DNA from: Arthrobacter sp. ATA002
Lineage (GTDB): Bacteria > Actinomycetota > Actinomycetes > Actinomycetales > Micrococcaceae
Length of the DNA stretch: 64,000 nucleotides
Direction: 5' to 3'
Assembly: GCF_026898095.1 (NCBI RefSeq)
Contig: NZ_CP114015.1
Location: forward strand, 1-64,000
A program made the position numbers and the translations under genes. The notes beneath the pieces were generated by a model. That model was not told the origin of the DNA. It made no database searches and saw nothing but the letters and a program-made list of their open reading frames with translations. Below, piece after piece: positions 60,529 through 64,000 of the stretch (its first letter is position 1; the number at the start of each line of letters is the position of its first letter).

Positions 60529-61109
60529 TGCCCGATCACCCCCAAGGTGGAAACCTGCACCCGGACCTCGGGCTGCGGATCCAGTCCGGTCAGCTGCAGT
60601 TCGTCCTGCACAGCTTCCCGCACCACCTCGCCGTTGACGGGCACTCCCGACGTTGGCCGGATGCGCACATCCACGCGGGTCCGGCCGACAGTGACCAGCA
60701 CCTGCTCGGCCGTGACCCCGGCCGTGAGCCGGGCCCGTCGTGCCAGCGAGGAGGCCAGCACATCGGCGTCCACGACGACGGCGGCCCGCGGGTTGGGCAG
60801 GGCGTAGCGCGGGCGGCGGCCCGGCAGGACCGCCTGCAGGAAAAACACCAGCCCGGCCAGCAGGATCAGCACGCCAACAAGCCCCAGCACGGTGGTATCG
60901 GTGTCCGCCGGCAGCCGGGACAGCCAGGTGCCCAGGGCAGCCGGGTCGGTCAGCCAGGCGTCCTGGCCCAGGGCCTGCAGGGTTGCTTCCAGCAGGACAT
61001 AGAGGCAGAACAGGATCCCCAGGAAGGCGGCGACCATGGCTCCGGAGGTCCGGCTGGCGTGGGTTTCACGGCGTACGATCCGCCGGGTCAGCGGCTCGTT
61101 GCTGTTCAA
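60525..61109 (-). CDS. DUF6286-type membrane protein of the Asp23 cluster
   Basis: The 194-aa protein starts at TTG (LNSNEPLTRRIVRRETHASRTSGAMVAAFLGILFCLYVLLEATLQALG) and has two membrane segments (second: TTVLGLVGVLILLAGLVFFLQAVL), followed by a soluble beta-rich domain (ARLTAGVTAEQVLVTVGRTRVDVRIRPTSGVPVNG..VQVSTLGVIGQ). It overlaps both neighbours by four bases (TTGA, GTGA). The family name is from memory of actinobacterial genomes; the role is unknown, likely in envelope stress with Asp23. Confidence 0.75.
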   Translation of the reverse strand: MNSNEPLTRRIVRRETHASRTSGAMVAAFLGILFCLYVLLEATLQALGQDAWLTDPAALGTWLSRLPADTDTTVLGLVGVLILLAGLVFFLQAVLPGRRPRYALPNPRAAVVVDADVLASSLARRARLTAGVTAEQVLVTVGRTRVDVRIRPTSGVPVNGEVVREAVQDELQLTGLDPQPEVRVQVSTLGVIGQ

Positions 61110-61501
61110 CGGACCCTGCTTCCCTGGCTGAGCTGGACCCCGGTGACGCGGATGTCCACCCGGGACACCAGCGACCCGGTGAGTGCGGTGACCTTCTCCA
61201 GCAGGTACGGTTTCGCGGCGTGCGCGCGGTCCCACACGGAACCTCCGGAGCGGGTGACCAGTCCGGGATCAGCGGCTATGCGGGTCAGCGCAGGAAGGGA
61301 GACCGGCAGGGACAGGGCCATCGCCAGCATCCCCTGGTCATCGGACCAGCCGACACGGATGGAAGCCGGGGAAACATCAAAGAACTCCGCGGCCGCCGCC
61401 TTCGCTGTGGACGTCAGCGCCTGGGTGCTGATCCGGTTATGGCCGGCGAGGCCGGAGTTCCGGTCAGCGGCAGGGGCAGCGTCCTGGACTGCGGGGCTCA
61501 C
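61106..61501 (-). CDS. Small hypothetical protein of the Asp23 cluster
   Basis: The 131-aa protein starts at GTG (VSPAVQDAAPAADRNSGLAGHNRISTQALTSTAKAAAAEFFDVSPASIRVGWSDDQGMLAMALSLPVSLPAL) overlapping the stop of the preceding gene (GTGA). The middle resembles a short Asp23-like alpha-beta domain: ISTQALTSTAKAAAAEFFDV followed by strands and RVDIRVTGVQLSQGSRVR. I do not assign a named family. The tight packing says it belongs to the same unit. Confidence 0.7.
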   Translation of the reverse strand: MSPAVQDAAPAADRNSGLAGHNRISTQALTSTAKAAAAEFFDVSPASIRVGWSDDQGMLAMALSLPVSLPALTRIAADPGLVTRSGGSVWDRAHAAKPYLLEKVTALTGSLVSRVDIRVTGVQLSQGSRVR

Positions 61502-61689
61502 GAGGATGAACGGCGTCCGGTCAGCGCATCGCGGACGGTGCGGAAATCCACTTTGCCTTCTGCCGCGCGGCCGCACAGGGCACCCACGGCGATGAACAGC
61601 GCCATCAGGAGGAAGCCCCAAAAATCAAAGATCAGGGCGGTGAAGGCCAGAACAGCCCCGATCGCCATGCCCGTTACGGTTGGTTTCAT
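61498..61689 (-). CDS. DUF2273-like small membrane protein
   Basis: The 63-aa protein is nearly all membrane: MKPTVTGMAIGAVLAFTALIFDFWGFLLMALFIAVGALCGRAAEGKVDF followed by a basic tail RTVRDALTGRRSS. Two adjacent helices with a short turn and a basic end are typical of DUF2273 proteins, which sit beside Asp23 and AmaP genes. It overlaps the next gene by four bases. Confidence 0.82.
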   Translation of the reverse strand: MKPTVTGMAIGAVLAFTALIFDFWGFLLMALFIAVGALCGRAAEGKVDFRTVRDALTGRRSSS

Positions 61690-61778
61690 TGTTCCTGCCT
61701 CATAACGATGGTCTGCGAGCTATCTTCGACCCTATACTGCCTGCTGCCGTCCCACCGTGTTGGCTGGGACTGTCCCGG

Positions 61779-62285
61779 CTAGGAAGGTGCGGAGCCCGGC
61801 CGGGGCTTGTCCGGGCGGGGCTCCGGGGCGCCGGGAATCTGTACATCATTCACATCAACGTTCACCTCGACCACCCGCAGGCCAACCAGGGACTCCACCG
61901 CCGAGTAGACGGCTGCCCGAACGTCATTGGCGATCCGGGTGAGCGGAATCCCGTACACGGCCACCAGGGTGACATCCACCGCGACCTCGGTTTCCCCCAC
62001 CTCCACGTGGACGCCCTGGGTGGCGCTGGATCCGCCGACGGCGTCGCGTACCGCACCCAGTGCACGGCCGGACCCGGTGCCGAGGGCATACACCCCGTCC
62101 ACTGCGCGTGCGGCAATGGCAGCCACCTTGGCCACGGCCTGCTCGCTGATGGCGGTCTTCCCGCCGATATCCTCCGGGCGGACTCCTGACCCCGCCGGGG
62201 CAGCAGGTGCAGGCGCCTGCACGGGAACGGGCGCGTGCGCCGGCGTCCGGGCGGGAGGAACATTCTGGTTGTGGGCATCATCCAT
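61779..62285 (-). CDS. Asp23/Gls24 family envelope stress protein
   Basis: The 168-aa protein has a Pro/Ala-rich N-terminal 35 residues and then the Asp23 core: GGKTAISEQAVAKVAAIAARAVDGVYALG..GVHVEVGETEVAVDVTLVAVYGIPLTRIANDVRAAVYSAVESLVGLRVVEVNVDVNDVQIP. Asp23 forms a protein layer under the membrane in Staphylococcus, held by AmaP. It heads the five-gene cluster on the minus strand. The ATG at 62285 is preferred to one 20 codons upstream. Confidence 0.9.
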   Translation of the reverse strand: MDDAHNQNVPPARTPAHAPVPVQAPAPAAPAGSGVRPEDIGGKTAISEQAVAKVAAIAARAVDGVYALGTGSGRALGAVRDAVGGSSATQGVHVEVGETEVAVDVTLVAVYGIPLTRIANDVRAAVYSAVESLVGLRVVEVNVDVNDVQIPGAPEPRPDKPRPGSAPS

Positions 62286-62504
62286 GGTGCCCAGCGTATC
62301 CTGCGGCACTCCTCCTTGGGAGGCACGTCCGCGGGCGGTACTCACCGCTTACCGACCCGGCGCCCGGTCACCGCGGCGGGCTGGGTCCCGGTAGTCCAGT
62401 CCCCGCCAAGGACACCGCCGCGGGCGGTGCGGAAGCAGGCAGGCAGATTCCGGGAAGAGCAGCACGCGGCGTCCGGGGAAAGGACAAGGAAATGGCAGTC
62501 CGGG

Positions 62505-62539
62505 CAAAGAAAACCCCGGACTCGTAAGTCCGGGGTTTT
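62505..62539 (-). terminator. Terminator of the tRNA operon
   Basis: The 13-bp arms AAAACCCCGGACT (62510-62522) and AGTCCGGGGTTTT (62527-62539) surround CGTA; on the minus strand the stem is followed by CTTTG after TTTT. It lies just after tRNA-Phe. Confidence 0.92.
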
Positions 62540-62542
62540 AGC

Positions 62543-62618
62543 TGGTGGCTCCGACCGGCGTCGATCCGGTGACCTTTCGATTTTCAGTCGAACGCTCTAC
62601 CAACTGAGCTACAGAGCC
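62543..62618 (-). tRNA. tRNA-Phe (anticodon GAA)
   Basis: Read on the minus strand, GGCTCTG pairs with CGGAGCC, the D arm is AGCTCAGTTGGTAGAGC, the anticodon stem TTCGA/TCGAA holds loop CTGAAAA (GAA), and the T loop is GGATCGACGCC-like. CCA is encoded. The length is 76 nt. It is the third gene of a tRNA-Glu, tRNA-Asp, tRNA-Phe transcript. Confidence 0.96.
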
Positions 62619-62676
62619 GGGCATCATCGCAACCGATGATCACCGAGATCTTCCAAATCGCTTCAGAAAATCTGAG

Positions 62677-62750
62677 CGACCCTGACGGGACTCGAACCCG
62701 CGACCTCCGCCGTGACAGGGCGGCGCGCTAACCAACTGCGCTACAGGGCC
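62677..62750 (-). tRNA. tRNA-Asp (anticodon GTC)
   Basis: On the minus strand the acceptor is GGCCCTG with CAGGGTC (one G-T pair), the anticodon stem CCGCC/GGCGG holds loop CTGTCAC (GTC) and the T arm is GCGGGTTCGAGTCCCGT. CCA is not encoded. The length is 74 nt. Confidence 0.96.
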
Positions 62751-62809
62751 TTACTTTTCACGAGTGTAAACTCTACCAGCTTTTCACTGGCCCGATTACC
62801 ACTCATGAG

Positions 62810-62882
62810 TACCCCCAACGGGATTCGAACCCGTGCCGCCGCCGTGAAAGGGCGGTGTCCTAGGCCGCTAGACGATGGGGGC
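62810..62882 (-). tRNA. tRNA-Glu (anticodon TTC)
   Basis: On the minus strand the acceptor is GCCCCCA with TGGGGGT, the anticodon stem CCGCC/GGCGG holds loop CTTTCAC (TTC), and the T arm is ACGGGTTCGAATCCCGT. It is the first gene of the tRNA transcript. CCA is not encoded. Confidence 0.96.
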
Positions 62883-62950
62883 CAACAGAACACACGGGAA
62901 CGCTTGGAAGCGGAAATTTCCGTTCGTTTGCGCCCCTGTGGACTCATAAA

Positions 62951-62979
62951 ACTATAGGGCCTGTTGGAGCAAACAGCAA
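62951..62979 (-). promoter_or_regulatory. Promoter of the tRNA operon
   Basis: On the minus strand -35 TTGCTG (62979-62974) and -10 TATAGT (62956-62951) are spaced by 17 bp, about 70 bases upstream of tRNA-Glu. Confidence 0.65.
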
Positions 62980-63027
62980 AACGGCCGCGGCAGCACCCCC
63001 GGAGGCGGCCCCGGCTAGAGTGGCAGA

Positions 63028-63398
63028 GTGCCCATAGACATGCTGCCCGACGACTTCGAGACCGCCGTTGATGACGCGGTCGACTCCATCCCCGCAGACC
63101 TGGCGGCGGCCATGAACAACGTGGTGATCTTCATCGAGGACGAGTATGTTCCCGGACCCGGGGAGGATCCGGGAACCGAGCTCCTGGGGATCTACGACGG
63201 AACGCCGCTGACCGAACGGGACTCCTGGTGGGACGCAGGCTCACTGCCGGACCGCATCGTCATTTTCCGCGGGCCGCTGATGCGGATGTGCTCCTCGAGG
63301 ATGAGCTGGTCCGTGAAATCCGCATCACCGTCATTCACGAGGTTGCCCACCATTTCGGGATTGACGATGCCCGGCTGCATGAACTCGGCTGGGGCTAG
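63028..63398 (+). CDS. Zincin-like metallopeptidase of the DUF1025 type, frameshifted
   Basis: The N-terminus (DDFETAVDDAVDSIPADLAAAMNNVVIFIEDEY..LLGIYDGTPLTERDSWWDAGSLPDRIVIFRGPL) is typical of small bacterial metallopeptidase-family proteins. The zinc motif HExxH is visible as VIHEVAHHFGIDD, but in another frame from about 63285; one extra G (CGG before ATGTGCTC) restores it and ends at TAG 63398 with LHELGWG, about 123 aa. Members are small single-domain zincins without known substrate. The GTG at 63028 is the start. Confidence 0.87.
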
Positions 63399-63411
63399 CT
63401 AGCCTTAAGGC

Positions 63412-64000
63412 ATGGGAAATCATCACGGCCACACGCACGGCCTGCCGGCAGGCACCGCAACGGGACGCCACCGCCGCAAGCTGCTGATCGTTGTCATCAT
63501 CACCCTCAGCGTGGTTTTCCTTCAGGTGGCGGGCGCCCTGCTCTCCGGCTCGCTCGCGCTGCTGGCCGACGCCGGACACATGCTCTCCGACGCCGCGGGC
63601 GTGTCCATAGCCCTGCTGGCCTCATGGATCGCCACCCGCCCGGCCACGAAGCGGCGAACCTACGGATACCAGCGCGCCGAAGTCCTGGCCGCCCTGGCCA
63701 ACGCGGTGCTGCTGATTGTCATCGCAACCGTCATTTTCGTTGAGGCCATCCGCCGCTTCGGTACGGAACCCGAAGTACACACCGGCCTGATGCTCGGCGC
63801 GGCCATCATTGGCGGGCTGGCCAACCTCGCCTCCCTGCTGGTGCTGCACAGCGGCCGCCGGGAAAGCCTGAACGTGCGCGGCGCCTATCTGGAGGTCCTC
63901 GGCGACCTGCTGGGCTCGGCCGCCGTCGTCGTCTCCGCCGTCATCATCATGCTCACCGGCTACCAGCAGGCGGATACCTGGGCGTCGATCCTGATTGCCC
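63412..64000 (+). CDS. CDF-family cation exporter, partial at window edge
   Basis: The frame from ATG 63412 stays open to the end of the window (about 196 codons). The N-terminus is His-rich (MGNHHGHTHGLPAG), then the first membrane helices LLIVVIITLSVVFLQVAGALLSGSLALLADAGHMLSDAAGVSIALLASWIA contain the HxxxD metal site of TM2, typical for zinc/cobalt exporters like CzcD. Later, YGYQRAEVLAALANAVLLIVIATVIFVEAIRR and LEVLGDLLGSAAVVVSAVIIMLTGYQQADTWASILIA show TM3, TM4 and the second metal-site helix (LEVLGD). It probably exports zinc or a similar ion by proton exchange. The C-terminus is missing. Confidence 0.92.
   Translation, partial: MGNHHGHTHGLPAGTATGRHRRKLLIVVIITLSVVFLQVAGALLSGSLALLADAGHMLSDAAGVSIALLASWIATRPATKRRTYGYQRAEVLAALANAVLLIVIATVIFVEAIRRFGTEPEVHTGLMLGAAIIGGLANLASLLVLHSGRRESLNVRGAYLEVLGDLLGSAAVVVSAVIIMLTGYQQADTWASILIA

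Overview
The window is high-GC actinobacterial DNA, most like an Arthrobacter-type member of the Micrococcaceae. The supports are an actinobacterial rRNA operon with the conserved leader motif, the order ffs-dnaX-recR-lysC, the purS-purQ-purL block, the purA and DUF3151-fba neighbourhoods, an Asp23/DUF2273/AmaP-like cluster, and many GTG/TTG starts with ATGA, GTGA or TTGA gene overlaps. The genus assignment is inference from gene content and order.

Layout. 1-6000: an rRNA operon on the minus strand (16S-23S-5S, no tRNA in the spacer) with its promoter, leader and terminator. 6285-13736: a 7-bp tandem repeat, a serine beta-lactamase-like gene, a GNAT, SRP RNA, dnaX, recR and lysC. 13778-19455: an OhrR-like repressor with a perfect palindromic operator, a BCCT transporter, a DNA glycosylase-like protein, an SRPBCC protein, an inhibitor-like lipoprotein and a zinc-ribbon protein. 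19675-23013: purS-purQ-purL. 23185-26750: small accessory genes. 26833-35902: a sulfur/methionine locus in which a flavin monooxygenase and a sulfonate-type ABC transporter are divergently transcribed, each behind a different SAM riboswitch, followed by an acetyl-CoA synthetase and O-acetylhomoserine sulfhydrylase. 35929-38087: sigma/anti-sigma pair and a nitrilase-family amidohydrolase. 38202-43263: DUF2804, a membrane TPR protein coupled to a TPR-AAA+ ATPase, a CueP-like lipoprotein and a VOC protein. 43317-45431: purA and a conserved unknown. 45442-51616: a visibly lower-GC sugar-acid catabolic island (Ldh-type dehydrogenase, IclR regulator, KDPG-type aldolase, PfkB kinase, Nramp-related transporter without the metal motif, 2-hydroxyacid dehydrogenase). 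51963-62285: DUF427, fba, TrmH-like methylase, HAD phosphatase, pyrE, nadE, xth and the Asp23 cluster. 62543-64000: tRNA-Phe, tRNA-Asp and tRNA-Glu, a metallopeptidase, and the start of a CDF cation exporter.

How the genes work together. In the sulfur locus, SAM sensing should link organosulfur uptake and desulfonation to homocysteine synthesis; the acetate released by the sulfhydrylase could be recaptured by the adjacent acetyl-CoA synthetase. In the catabolic island, the kinase and aldolase would turn a 2-keto-3-deoxy sugar acid into pyruvate and glyceraldehyde-3-phosphate, under an IclR protein with a twin palindromic operator.

Sequence quality. About eighteen coding regions are interrupted by single-base indels, nearly all a missing C or G in a short homopolymer, including essential genes (dnaX twice, lysC, purQ, fba). 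I read most of these as sequencing or assembly errors, not real decay. Two substitutions (purQ/purL junction and DUF427) are separate cases.
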